A DNA stretch of 64,000 nucleotides from Rhabdornis inornatus (taxonomy: Eukaryota; Chordata; Aves; Passeriformes; Rhabdornithidae). The DNA lies in assembly GCA_013397075.1 (NCBI GenBank), contig VWZS01010170.1, positions 1,053,208 to 1,117,207 of the forward strand, written 5' to 3'. Positions 38,401-51,999 of the stretch are shown here, piece after piece (the stretch's first letter is position 1; each line of letters starts with the position of its first letter). The translations under genes and the position numbers were made by a program. Below the pieces are notes generated by a model. The model saw only the letters and a list, made by a program, of their open reading frames with translations, was not told where the DNA came from and searched no databases.

Positions 38401-40358
38401 CCCAGGGAGAAGACAAAGAAACAGTAACAAACAAAAAGGCAGGTGTCTGTATCTCTATGCAGGGCATCAGTTAGGAAAATAGTAATTTTATTACTATTAA
38501 TAAATAAGTCCTCAGAACATCAGGATGAAGGTACTCCTCCATGAAGAACCACATCTTTCTGTAATTTCATGTGAAAAACATTTCTTATGCTTTTTTCTAA
38601 GAAAAAGTGAGGGCAAAAGAGAACCTGAGAGTCACGACTTAATTTAAGGATTTTAGTGTCTATCATATTTAAAGCTAACAAGACAATAGAATCTTGTCTA
38701 CAAAGTACTGCAGTGGTATCTGCTTCAGAAATTGCAGACTTATTTACTGTATACACTGGAAACTCTTGGAAGACCAGGAAGGACCACTTAGACCACATGA
38801 ACTGGCAACATTAAACTTCTTGCCACCAGTACTAAATACCAGTATTCAATAATAAAATATGGAAAAACATAAATGTTCAGAAAAAAATATAGAGTCAACA
38901 AAGCTTATACCCCCTCATAGTCTTTTAATAAACAATTTTAAGCCTGGTTGTTCTGCAATGGATTCAATACAGTGTCAGGAAAACCAAAATGGCCGTAAAT
39001 TCTTAAGCCTGCAGGTAAAACTTCCCGCTGTCAAGAATAATGTTTCATCACCATTCACAAAAGATCCAAACCATAATAAAGATGGTCAAAATTATGCTTA
39101 ATATATCGCAGAACAGAATACTAATTTTTACCAGATTGTTGGAAAATTATTTTAACTGTTGTTAGGAGTTAAAAGAAAACTCTTTTTCTGCTGTGAAGGA
39201 AAACAACAGACTACACAAGACAAACCCTCATCTGGTTAGCTGTTTCAAGAGAAGTCAAAAAAACATAAAACATATAAAAGGCATCTTTGAAAAATTGCTG
39301 TAGTTACTTCTTCTTGAAACCAGAAAGAAAACTGTCTTAAAGAAGTTAAAAAAAAAGGCAACAAAAGAACACAACCACTTACACAGCCCATCTGTGGGCA
39401 TCTGTTACTTTTCCAGATTTCAAAATGCAGCTAAAAAAAAAATTCCCATTTCCAAAATTAAAGATTAGACACACAAATACAGGAGAACTGTCACCACAAT
39501 GCTCTGATCTCAAATTTCAGGACGTAATTCCATAGGCTTCTATGTTTATATTGATGATAGTCACGTAAAATGTAGGAAAAAAGCTAAGAGCAACTTGTCT
39601 AAAGCTGTCATTTTTAGATTTGAAAATTAGGTTTTGGAAGCTCACATTCTATTAAGTTGAATGATCTGTTTTGGTCTGATTTTCAGGAAATGAATGAAAC
39701 TTTTCTATTTCCAGATATCTCAGTAATTGCTTAACTTTCTAGCATCACATTTCATCAAAGACCTACCCCAAAAAAAAGATGGTAAAGTTCAAAATCAGTG
39801 ATGGATATCTAAACACTTTGTCTGAACTCGTTTAAGCCAATCATGTTATTTCAAGGGAAAGTATTATGTGAATCAAGCTACAAAGTCAAGTAAAGTCCTT
39901 ATACGAAGGACTTTGAGCATGCCATATTTAAAATGGTGGGGTTTTTTCTCACTGGAACATACACAAAAATTCCTCCAGTCTGTCTGTACCTAGTCCAGAA
40001 ATCCAGCCACATAACTTGTAACTGCCAACAAATCAAAAAGCCAGGAAAATTGAAATAATTAACAATGAAGAAAAGGAAAAAAAAAAAAAATCACAGCTTC
40101 ATTCTAAAAAACCCCACGAAACAATAATAAACCCTTCTAGTCAGGGCTTCAACAACCACATAAACTACCCCTTGCTATACAGCTTTTATACCAGCATCTT
40201 CTTGACATTTTTTAAAACAGATAAACCCAATTCACAATTTGGACACTATTTCGCACAAGATGAAGAGGTTATGGACTATTTTGAAATTTTTTCTGAATTC
40301 CCTCCAGTTTCATGCCTTTAGAGCAAATTCAAATGTTTCTTACAGAGTATTCAGTCAC
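35440..40358 (-). other. TMEM245: TMEM245 intron 4
   Basis: A 4.9-kb AT-rich intron with a long purine tract at 37740-37814 and an A tract at about 40078-40091. No transposon family recognised. Confidence 0.82.
37740..37814. repeat. Polypurine low-complexity tract
   Basis: Almost uninterrupted A/G on the + strand, with runs such as tgggggggt, aaaaaagg and two adjacent aaaaaagggg units, broken by one tttt. The transcript strand therefore carries a polypyrimidine tract. Confidence 0.85.
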
Positions 40359-40466
40359 CTGAGGGTTGGGAGGAATGTTCATTATTGGACTCATCTTCTG
40401 TCATTGAAATTGCCATAGCAATTGTTGAAGCAGCAATGGAAATCATCTGACCAGGAAGCTCTGCCC
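40359..40466 (-). CDS. TMEM245: TMEM245 exon 4
   Basis: A 108-nt exon, phase 1 at both ends, residues 243-278. It encodes (G)AELPGQMISIAASTIAMAI followed by SMTEDESNNEHSSQPS. The AELPGQ-ISxAAST motif is recognisable from the family, while the acidic and serine-rich end is divergent. Acceptor tattttacag, donor gtgact. Because it is symmetric and a multiple of three, it can be skipped without a frameshift. Confidence 0.93.
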
Positions 40467-41386
40467 CTGTAAAATATATACATGTATGTAAGTAACAAAA
40501 AGCTTAAGTCTTAAAATGCTTTATTTGGTGTTAGATATCCACTGGAGCTGTCAGGCAGCAGAAATTATATGGACAGATACTGTTAGTGTTTAGTATGTAT
40601 TATAGGTAGTCAATATGATCAGACAGGAATGAGTGCTATTAATTTTTAGTATTACAATACACCTGCAGCCAAAACTCAAAACCAGCTATTTGCTTAGTGC
40701 TTTTCTTGATAATGAACTGCTACCAACCAAGACATTCACAGTTGCTGGCAGTCTGATTATTAAAAAAATTTTATACCAGTTAATCAACTTTACTAACCAA
40801 CTAAAACAGCCAGATAGGAAAAAGGTTTCCTTCATCAGGAATATACAACACCTTTGCTTTTTTCAAAACTGACTTGCAACAGGAAAAAACTATTCTTCTC
40901 AAAATCGAAACACAAAACATATTTTTAAGAAACTATTTTAAAAACAACTGACTGGATATTGGAAACTTGCTGGATGGAGTTGTCTTGGTTTCTCTCTCAC
41001 TCAGTATTACAGGACCTACTAAACCCATACTGCTCATTTCTTTCAAAATTTGCCTCTGATTTCAAACATCCTGCGCTATACCTCTTCATGCCTGAAACTA
41101 CATATTGAAATCCATGAACTCAAGGAATTTGGCTTAATAAAGAGTCGCTACTTTACCATGGAAAAGAAACATTAGTCCATGGCAATCATTTTCTGCAAAG
41201 AATCCAAGATTACTTCAGCATGAGTAAACCACTTTGAAACACATTACATATCCTATAGTAAATTCTTGCAATCCATATGCTATTGAATTTATGGGGATAC
41301 TAATAATCTGAGGAGTCCAGACTATTTCATGTAACTTAAGTGAATTTTTGCCTCCAGCAATAAAAGAAAAAGTGACTTTTCCTTAC
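40467..41386 (-). other. TMEM245: TMEM245 intron 3
   Basis: 920-bp intron. Nothing recognisable beyond the splice sites. Confidence 0.85.
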
Positions 41387-41488
41387 CAGAAGACTCCTTT
41401 CCATTCTGCTGTTCGTGCAACATGCCTACTGTCATCAGAACAACTATAACCAGAAACACAGGAATTCTCCAGGAACCTGCCACAGAAG
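41387..41488 (-). CDS. TMEM245: TMEM245 exon 3
   Basis: A 102-nt exon, phase 1 at both ends, residues 209-242. It reads (A)SVAGSWRIPVFLVIVVLM then TVGMLHEQQNGKESS, a hydrophobic membrane helix followed by a polar loop. Acceptor tatctttcag and donor gtaagg are good matches to consensus. The Glu/Gln/Lys-rich tail is the start of a hydrophilic linker that continues through exons 4 and 5. Confidence 0.95.
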
Positions 41489-42631
41489 CTGAAAGATACA
41501 GTGTTGGGAAGTTTTTTTACGAGAAAAATTACACCATTAATAAACCCTACATTTAGCAATACCAAGAAAGGCAGCACATCAACCAAAAAAAACAAAGAAG
41601 TCATAAAATAAACAGGCTTTCTGCATTAAAAAAGGAAGAACAGAAAGCAAATATGAACAAGTTTCTCAATGAACAAACCAAGTTATTACTGTTCCTAACT
41701 TCAGTGACATTATGTTGATATAGAGAACTATTTTGAAAACAACATTCAAAATCCCATGAAAATACACACAAAATTTAAATATTTTCTGTATCAGAGAAAA
41801 GTCACATTCCCCAAAAAAATATGTATTTAATGTTAGATCTCCACAGAATGGGACTTTTCTTGGATTTTGCCTATGCAGCCTGTACTTCCACTAAATGCAA
41901 GACTGTCAAAATTTAAGCAAATGCAAGGCCCCTACATACAGCTTAAACCTCAGGGAAGCATCCCCACATGATCAGAACAACCCCTGAAACCTGCAGCTAA
42001 AGTAAAGTAGATCATGAGGTACACTGTCAAATCTTCTATCATGGCAGTCTTCTATTAATTGCATGATCCTTCCACCACAAACTCTGATACAAGAACATAA
42101 GGTGATAATCTATTATATTAAATGTGTAACATAAGTCTGAAAGATTACTATAATCTTGTATTTGTATATATTATATAGATTACTGGCAAATGTATTTTAT
42201 ACTGCTGATATCATCCTGATAAGCTTGTTGACTACTGACAGATTTTTTTTTTTTGCTTTTATTACTACTATTAAATGCATCTTACAGCTTCAGCCTTAAA
42301 ACAAAATATCATCACAAACAGAAGACAGCCTCATGTAACCCTAGCCTTTCTCTTCGCTGTCAAGAAGTTCACCTTGTCTGTGAACCAAATAAGGGGAAAC
42401 CACAGGAAGTACAAAGGCATGAGGAGTGGAAGATGTTACTGAGCATCTTGATACCTTCCCACTTCCTACATCCAGCGCTCCCTTCTGGACACATGCAGCC
42501 AGAATTACTGAGCAGACAAAACAGTTTGTGTTTCAGCTAAGACTTTACTTCACAGACTTAGCAGAAGAGCAAGTGAGGAGCTTTGTTTATAGAACCCTCA
42601 GTTATTGGAATAATAACTTCTTGTTACTCAC
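41489..42631 (-). other. TMEM245: TMEM245 intron 2
   Basis: 1.1-kb intron. A T run at 42243-42254 is the only low-complexity feature; no exon or repeat family seen. Confidence 0.85.
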
Positions 42632-42749
42632 CTAAGTGAAAGAGCAGCATAATCCAGACAGGAACAGAGACTGCTTTTAAGTAACGTTCAGTGCCTACAT
42701 TCCACTTGAATGAAACCATCAGCAGGTAACCAACTACCAATGTCCATAT
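42632..42749 (-). CDS. TMEM245: TMEM245 exon 2
   Basis: Encodes residues 170-208 plus one base. It begins IWTLVVGYLLMVSFKWN after acceptor ttcttaaag and ends IMLLFHL before donor gtgagt (phase 1). It contributes one membrane segment (LVVGYLLMVSF) and most of a second (VPVWIMLLFHL). Joining to exon 1 recreates the family string SSxW-IWTLVVGY. The length of 118 nt changes phase from 0 to 1, so skipping it would break the frame. Confidence 0.96.
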
Positions 42750-45700
42750 CTTTAAGAAAAAGATACACATAGGTATGTATACGTACATCAAAAAGAGAGG
42801 TCCGTTGTACTCATGTATGTGTGTACACTCATGCACATACCCATAACTGCCATAGACAGCTTGTAAGTCTTTAAGAAGCCCACATTTCAATTAATTATAC
42901 AAGTTCATTCAGCAGCACCTATGTGGCCACAGGGAGACAGAGCTGGCCAGCACAGCAGCACTCATTCCAGCATGGAGCAATTTGCCAGCTCCTGTGTTTC
43001 AGTACAAAGAGACAAAAGGGAGCTTAATCCAAAGAAGCCATTAGGAAGCACAACAAAAACTGCTGTTCCTCAGTGGTACTGGTTCACAAAACGGACGCCT
43101 TCATAGGACGTGTGACACAATTTTTTCATTTTTTAATTTAAAAAACCAAAGACAGGAAGATGTCAGTGACAACTTGGGTTTGCTGCTTCTACCTGCCTTC
43201 TGCTCCTCTACTCATCAGATAAATTGCAATAGAGATTTGGAGTTAAGAACCTTGAGATAAATTTGAGCTTGAAAATGCTGAAAAGAAAGAAGTAGGAAGC
43301 AGAAAACGGAAGAGGTAACAGGAGCTGAAAAGTTGCTAGTCAGGAGAGGATGTGAAATAAAAGAAGCATGAAAACCTGTAAAAATTAAAACCCATTGTAC
43401 CATTCTTAAAATAAACAACTAAAGACATTTGTGGCTCAAATTCAGTGAACATTCCCTATCCATTACCAGTTAAGTACACCTTCGAATTTGCATTTATAAA
43501 TCCATCAATCCCAATGAAGTCTGAACAGAATTTCTATTAAGAGCATTTGCTGAATCAGACATCACTGTAAGAAGAAAGAATGCACAGGCAGAGACATGGA
43601 ACAAGTAATTAGGCAGAACACACCAGAAGAGTTTTCACCTTTACTCTGCAATATACAACTCATGCTGAAAATGCAAGAGCCCTTGTGAAAAGCAGATTTG
43701 TGTGACTACTGCCATGTATCTAATTGGTGGAGAGGAAATCTTAGCTGTACTGAATTGAGCAGACAAGCAGTGAAGGATGGTCCCTGGTAACTTCAGAGGG
43801 AATGATCGCATATGCAAGGTAATTTAAAATCAGTTAAGATATGTGAACAAAGGTATACCTACCCTTCAATGCTTCTCATCTAAACAGACCACTCCAACTT
43901 TTCACTTATCTCTAGCTTTGCATCAACAGATGCAAATAATGCTTATGGCCAAGTGTGGACTCAAAGTAAACGTCTAAAACTAACACAACCCATGGACATC
44001 AAGACTACAGTCACAAACAAAATTTTTGCCAGAAATGCACAGTAGCACTCCTTTAACAGCATAGGCTTGAAACATAAATGTACCCATAAGGCACTTTACA
44101 GCACAGCTCTAATCACAAAGATGCTATCCTACTCCCTAACATCAGCCACATAGCATCTTTGTATGATAAACGTTCCAGTTCCAAGCCAATCTTCTTTGTA
44201 GCTTTTAAATTTAATGATAAATTACAAACAGGAGACTCAGTCTGTTTAGTGATTTAAACTTCCTGTTTAAAAACAAGCCAAGAAGTAGGAGGCTAACATA
44301 GGCATATAAGCCTATGTTTAACAGCCAACAAAGCAAAACACATTGCACTGCTTTTAGCTATGCATGTAGCTGAACATTATAGGGTTTAGGTATTTAATAA
44401 TTTTTTTTGCGTTTGAAGTTAAAATAATTAATCAGTTCTCATTTCTAAAATCTTAGCAAATGACCCAAGTATTTATTTCTACTGAATAGGGAGAAATAGC
44501 TTACTTTTAAATAAACCAGTCACCTTGTTTCAGAGATAAACAATAACCTTCCTGAAGCCTTGTAAAAAGAACTGTGTTGTCAATTGACTGGGGCAAGAAG
44601 TTTAATTTCAGTGACACCATGGAATAATCAGCTCTTTATAGGTTAGTGTTATGGCCAAGCACACCCCTACACTGCAAGAACCACTGCACAGTAACTAGGG
44701 TAGCCTACTTCCAACAGTTCATAGCTGAGAGCAACTGACAAATCAAATTAACTTAAATTGACATGGACTAGGATTTCATCCCATACTAACTTGGCAACAG
44801 CATACTTTTTTTTTCCTTAACCCTTTAAAAGTATGTTACATAATCCTTCCCACTGTTCTTCTGGATGGTCTCCAAAGGTTTTGGCTTGAAAAGCACAGAG
44901 AATATTAATAGCTGTTCTACTATTATATGTCATTCCCAAGAAATTATGCAATTGAAACAAAGAACGAAAGACTGCCTACTTTCACTAAAATTAAGCTACT
45001 GCAATTACTGCACTGAAACTGTAATTGATAAGATTCCATGCTAAGCCAAAATGCCTATAAATTTGATTTATACGAGTGTACAGCTAACCAGGTAACTAAT
45101 ACATACACTTCAGATTTTGCAGAACACATTAGCTATCATCAACTATTTATCAAGCTGAAATCAGTCGCAGATCCTAACTTTCACCATGTACTCTGAGATC
45201 TTAAATCCCTACTCAATGACAATTATTATTTACAGACACGCACAACTTCCATGTATTGCAACCTTGGGATAGTTTAATCCTGCAAGCTGTCCTTCTTCCA
45301 TCCCTTGCCTATCTTCCTTGTCTTAACAGACAGCAAAGACCTCATTTTTCACATCTCCTCTGCATTTTGTAGCATCTCTCACAAACTGAACTAAGTGCTG
45401 CTTTGCTTTTAGACATGTAAAACTGCCTGCTTCTCTGAATAAACAGTGCTAAGGCTGCAGAGCAACTTCTTGGATTTTAGCATCCATTTCTGTGTTAAAG
45501 TGGTAAATTTAAGAGGCAGATTTAGAGACGTGTAAGACAACTATGAAGGGCTTTAGTTCTCTTTAAATTGTCAGCTGGAGACAAAATTACATCATAGAAA
45601 GATGCAGCTTATATGTTAAACTCAAGCATCTGCTTCAGTGATTTTTTCTTTGACACTTCAGTGCTGGAAGGTCGAGGATTTATTAGCACAAACTATCACC

Positions 45701-48700
45701 AACATTACTGAAAGTTTGTTTCCCTTTCCCGTTAAAGTTGAAGGATTTGAAAATCTGAGCCACTCTTTTGGTTTTGGCCTCATTTTTCAAGAACAAACTC
45801 ATACTACTCAACTTCTGACAACATTTATACTGATTTATGTTGAAAAGTAAAATTCTTTACTTATACAGTTCCCTCCCTTTTTTCCTATCAACAAGTTCAC
45901 CTCTACCGGGAAGGTTCTGCAGATGAGGCCGTTCAGTAACTCAATGCTACTGAAAATGGCAATTCATTGTCTCTGACTGCGAGCTGGGTGGTCCCACCTC
46001 TTCTGCACAACAGCTTCAACATTCATCCAGCCAGCTCAAGCTCCCTAAGCTCATAAAAACTACCTGTAATTCAGTTAGAGAGAAACACACTCATGGAAAT
46101 ATGGCAGGCACCAACAACAGGGCAACAGAAGCATGTGTCCGAAGTGGAATAAGCAAGAAGAATCTATCTTCCCACTGTAGAAGATAGCAAAGCTGTTGGA
46201 ATGATTTCGTCTTCCTTGGAATGTTGCCCCAACACCCCAGCATCCAGCAGCAAACACATTTCCCATCTGCTTCATGTACCCTCTCAGACACATGGTGTGA
46301 TTCTTGGGGTGGTTCTGTGCAGGGCCAGGAGTGGGACTTCAGTGATCCTTCTGGGTCCCTTCCAATCCAGGATATTCCATGATTCTATGAACCACCCCAC
46401 AAGTAAACACAATAGTGAAGACTGAGAAGATGAACCAACAGTTACTTCCTTTGATATATGCCCTGCCAATATTTTCCAGTTTTTAACAAGTCAGCACCTA
46501 CAAAACTGAGTGTCTGAACTCCTTCCTTTTCTAATTGCAGCTCTACCCTCTCCCCTGGCCATTTTGAAATGATGTTTTTTTCCCTGGCTGCTCTTTCCCA
46601 CTTGGACATAATACAGCAAGGTTTTTCAGAGTTTGGTTTATGTTTTGGTTTGTTTCGGGGATTTTAACTGAGCTTTAAATTTAAAACTGTTTGATGGAAC
46701 TACAGATCCAATTCAATAGTTTTTTATTTTCCAGTCTCAGTGTTTTGAGCAAAAAAAAAAAGTCAAACTATCTCATCAGTCCCCTTTAATATTTCAAAAC
46801 AAAATCTTCATTTGGAAATAGAGATTTTTATTACTTTTTCTCAAAATAAAAAATAATTAAAAACATTGACCAAGCACTAACACAGCACTCTTGCAAACTT
46901 TTAACACAGCACTGCAGAGCAAAAATGGTTTAAAGGGGTGATCTTAGGACACCAGTTCTCTATTTCTACATCTCCCTCCTCAGTGGTGATGCAGGCTGAC
47001 AAAGGAAAATGAACCTACCACAAAAGCTCAGCGGAAGAGCGTTGGACTTGAAAAATTAAGTGACACAAGGCATTAAATGCACTGTTCAATGCCAAACTGT
47101 GTTTGCCTTTGAAAAAAATCAGTGTTTTCTTTATCTCCCTGTTCATTTGAAAATGTTTTTCTAAACAATATAAAAGATAGTAAAGAGGTAGTTAATAGAT
47201 TATGAAAATGTCATTTTGACTCCAGTTTCCAGAACCAAAATTAATTTAATGTAGCTTTAGCACATTTTCATTGGTTCACAAGAGGAAACATCCTGTGATG
47301 TGCAGAGTCTGGCAGAATAAGAGTGTGTAACTGTCTGTCCTTTAGCATGGAGACAGCCTTTATCAAACACATAAGGAAATACCCAAACTCCAACTCATCA
47401 CACATGTAAGATTATTTTTCACCTCAGAGCAAAGACAACCACCTCCGCCCTTCACTTACGAAGCCTTCATTTACCTAAAGCAGGTTCAAAGTGAACACAA
47501 GTAAGTTATTCCTTGTCCCAAGTCCAAAGAACTAGAACTGTGTGCCCATTCTGTTTCTTCCAGAACACCAAATGTGACATATATCCCTGTTTGTATTTCT
47601 GGCATTAAAATACACAGACTACTAAACAACATGAAACAGAAACATGGTGTTAAGTGAGATCATCCCTTTTTGAGGGGATGTAAGTATGAACCTCTAACTA
47701 GAACCCTGAGGCAGGAAAGAACTGACCATCAAAATCAACACTGCCACACATGGGCTAAAAATTATTTTCAATGTGTCCTGCAACATTTATTACACTGAAT
47801 TTAAGAAAAAAAACATTAAATCTAAGATATCCAGAAGACTGCAGCAATGGATGTTGAGAATACTTCTTTAGTTCACTTCTCCTGTCTTAATACAAAAGCT
47901 ACTTATGAGAAACTTATAATGAAAATGCTATTCAGAAATCAAATTTATCAAGATTTTCTTGCAAAAAAAGGTTTCCCAGAGCACATCAAATTCTTTCCCT
48001 GCAGACAGAGCACCACTCCTCTGACATATTCATGGTAACACTTTTCAAGAGATGGCTCTCAACACACACAATTTCTTCACCTTCTTCTTTTATTATGTAA
48101 AGTACAGTTAAAATTTTGCTGGACAGTTCCATAATGATCATTCCTTTCAGAGGTGCTGGAAAAAGAAACATCACTGAGTTCAACCAATACATATAAATAC
48201 CAATAAACAGCTAATATTACGTAACATATATTATTAGGCTTCAGGCTACTGCCAGCTTTGAGGCTGTAGCTCCTGCATATAAATCAGAACACACTTCTCA
48301 GCCTCCCCTAGAGAGGTATCTCACTGCAGGCTCTTCCAAAACTGAAGGTGGGTGTGGAAGGGGAAAACAACAGTAGGAAACACTATCAACATCCCTGCCT
48401 CTCCCCATCTTGTTTTCAAACAGGTCACCTGTGGGGTCTACATAGTTTATCCCTACCAAGCAAAGTTGTGAAAACAAACCAAAAATCTGTGGTTTTGGTG
48501 AGATGTGTTTACACTCAGTACTTGGCTATATGATTTATAAGCCAGGATGCCATAATAAAGAGCAGAAAGAATACTTAAGGGCTTGTTCAGATGTTTGTTT
48601 TGGGTGTGTGATTTTTTTAAGGTTAGCAAGTTTCAGAAACCTGCAAGCCTGCTCTAAGAAGTAAGGGAAGAAAAAAAAAAGCCCACCTATGCTAAACCCT

Positions 48701-51700
48701 CAGAGAAATATAAATTGTACACACATGTAAAATCAGAACTCTGTCCCTTCCTTTAGTAGAAGAGAAATTGCCCCATCAGGTGAACTTGACAAAACATAGA
48801 TGCTTTTTAGCCCACAAAGGTGATATTCAATAGGACCGTGGAAGTCAAACATCTCAGAGCATGGGACCTAAAGCATTTGCCAGGAAGGACACTTGGCAAA
48901 TTTCAGTCTGCAAGGGCTGCTGGGGGAGTGACATTTAGTGCCAGCACAAATGGAGGTTTCCCTGGTGGATGTCTTTCACGGAATCCCTGCTCGGGAACAG
49001 ACTGTACACCAGCCAAAAGAGGTAACATGTACTCTGACAATATTCCAGTACAGCAGTCATGGCAATGGTGGGCAATGGCATTTCCAGATCTGTCCAGCAT
49101 CCTGGTAAGGCTAAGATTGAGTTAAGTGCTCTAACTGCATGGAAACCCCCAGAACAACAGCAGTTGTACCTAGTACAGTCAGAGATATAAAAATACACTG
49201 ATACACATGTAACTAAACAGTTGTGAGCCTGACCAACAACTTGTGACAAACCAAGGAAGAAAGACTGGCCAGAGAGAAAGATTCTGACAGCTCTGTAATC
49301 AAGTTCACTACAGAGAATTCTACTCATTATGATTACATCAAATTTAATTTACCAAGATGAACCTCAGAGCCAACACAGAGCAGCTGTGTAATTTTTACAG
49401 CTGCTAGGATCTACAAACTATATGTTTTCCAAACAAATACGAGCATGCAAATTCTTCTTCTAAAAAAAAGAAGAAAATATAACGAATAGCTGGCATTGGG
49501 TATATATTAACGTAAGTGTAAAACATCCGCCTAAAGTAGTTTGAACTCTCTGCCACATAGCAAAAGAATTTGGTTTTTAGATACAGTGCTGGACACAGGC
49601 ATAGTTCCCACAAAACTAGTTAAATTGCTGCAGCCCAAAAGCGTGTAGGACTATATTCAGTCCACTATGGGACCAACTCCCATCCTTTCCGAGAATAAAA
49701 ACTATAGTGAAAAACATTCCCCTTCCCTATTATATGAAATTGCTGTTTGTGAAGGGCTCTCTGCATAATAATTCTGCAAATAACCAAGAGAAGGCTGGCG
49801 TCAGAACAATCATTCAATCAAACAATCCAATCATGGAGGTACCCAAATTCCTGAACTGCAGATGTGACTTCAGAGCCATGGATGGCAACACAGGCACTAC
49901 TGAATCTTGACTCATCAACGCCATGAATGGCTTTGCCAGATTTGAGGACAGCAGGACAGAAAAGCTCTTTAACACAGTGGTGCCAAGATACACCTTACCA
50001 TGTCATTGTCACACAAAATTACTGCATTTGAAGAACATTCTTTTTTCCTAGAACTTAAAAGGAGAATTTCTGTCTCAGTATCATGGCCTAGCAGATACCA
50101 TAAAAATACCTTTAGTTTGAGAATAACAAACCAGTATTCCAAATTCCCGTAATTCTAATGATAGGCATCCACTCAGTTCTCTAGTACAGGAGAGGGAATC
50201 AGAAAGGGAGAAGACAATCATGCGCACAGACGGAACCGTGGAGGATTCAGAGCCCAGAGAAGAATAGTACAATGGAGAAACCAACTCGTAATATCCCAAA
50301 TTCCTGTGCAGCTAACAAGCAGAATATATGTATGCAAATAGAGTCCTGCAATATAACATGGCAATTAAAAGGCTTTAAAGTGCTTAACTGAAGTTAAAAC
50401 TGACACTATCAACTGATCCAGCTCAGGGTTCCTCAGTAGCATGGATAAAACTAAATTATCCTGCTACAGCTCTGAGATAATACACATCAAGCAACGCCAA
50501 AATTCAAAAAACTGGACTAAGAAAACACTGTAAAGTGTACAGATGATGCCAGACCAAGTTGCAGCCATTTACAGAGCAAAGCCCAAGATTTTTTTCTCCT
50601 AAAAGGCCCCAGAAAGAGAGACAGATAGCTTGCTTAGAGAGCAACTGGTTTGTTTAAGGAACTCTGTGATCAGTTACCTTGAGACAAACCCAAAATCTTC
50701 CCAAGAAACTCAAGTCTGAAGAGTTCTGGGCGCTTACTATGTTTTGTGCAGTTAAAATCCTACCACAGTTCAGTGAACGCAAATGTTAAATCACAAACAC
50801 CAGTGCCAACCAGAAGGCTCAGAGACTGCTAAACAAGTTTGAACTGAGCAGGCACAGACATCAAGCAGTGAATTACAGCCACAGTTACAAGCTTAAATAA
50901 GTGCAGCTTCCTTCAGTAGCCTTGTATTTTACACAGTATTAAGTATGGCTTCATTAACAAACTTTCAATAAAAGCCTGGACTTAGCAAGAGTATACATTT
51001 GTTAAAAATAAAACAGAGAGGTCAGTGCAAAGTTCTTAAAAAAATCCTTAGCTTACCAAGCAAATTATGTGGCAACAAGTCAAAGCTTCCCACTAGTACC
51101 AGGCCATGCTTTAGTTCTGCTACTACTCAGCTGAAAGTAAACATGGTAGTATCTTGCCTCTATAAAGAGAGAATGTATCTCTGTCTACTCAGCCCTAATT
51201 ACACTTCCCAGGACAAAACAGACCAGAAACACGTGTTTTCAGCATCACAGCACATCATCCAGCACCAATTCAAGTCAAGAAAATCTTTTCCTCCAGTGTT
51301 TACTTTCAAGAGGCTAAACACATTCTCCTGTCCATTCTATTCACACTAGAGGTAGTCTGCCAAAATATTCTCTGTCAGTCCATTCAGGAACACTGTTACC
51401 TAGGGAAAGGGCATACTTTGTTTAAAAAATAGAGCAGCTTTTGAAAAGTCTTTGACACTAAGAAATCTGAGCATGCCAGTTGTACATCAGTATTTAACAA
51501 GTATATAACAACTTACTGATCTTCTGACCTTTCACATATCCATTTGCTTCTGATACGAGGTACTTCTTGTATTTTCAGTTATAACTAACAAAGTGCAAAA
51601 GAGTTCTGCCAGAAGTCCTAACTATCCTACCTAGTGAACAGAACACAGGTAAATTAGTCTCCCGGGATTTGTAACCATCAGTAACATTTGTAAATGACAC

Positions 51701-51999
51701 AGCTTTACTTTTTAACGTTCAAATTGCGTTTGCACTGCTTGATACTCAAAGAAGAAAAAGAAAACCCTACACAGTACACAGAGAAAAAAGCCTTAATGTG
51801 TCTTCCCCCACCACAGGTCACTTGTGGAGCTGTGCTGCTATTTCACAACACTTTAATACACACCTTAAACCTCAACGAGCTCCGATGTTTGCCCAAGAAC
51901 TCGCCTGAATCACATCTGACTTTACAGCATCTCCAAAAGCGGGGCATGCCTAAAGCGCGGCCGGGAACACCGACACTCCCTCCTCCCTGGCTCACTCAC
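42750..51999 (-). other. TMEM245: TMEM245 intron 1
   Basis: The longest intron (9.25 kb), as is usual for first introns. It contains a sense-to-plus CR1 3' end at 46281-46390 and a small inverted repeat aacataggc/gcctatgtt near 44296-44319. No additional exon is supported. Confidence 0.85.
46281..46390 (+). mobile_element. CR1 LINE 3'-end fragment
   Basis: Reads ctctcagacacatggtgtga, ttcttggggtgg, ctgtgcagggccaggagt, gatccttctgggtcccttcc and ends in the family's terminal attccatgattctatga. It is a 5'-truncated copy in plus orientation, antisense to TMEM245. It is close to the remembered consensus, so probably younger than the other two copies. Confidence 0.92.

Noticed and set aside
47026..47056. 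tRNA D-arm/box A-like string (agctcagcggaagagcgttgg)
   Set aside because: No acceptor stem, no matching anticodon stem and no box B follow. Treated as a chance or long-decayed fragment.
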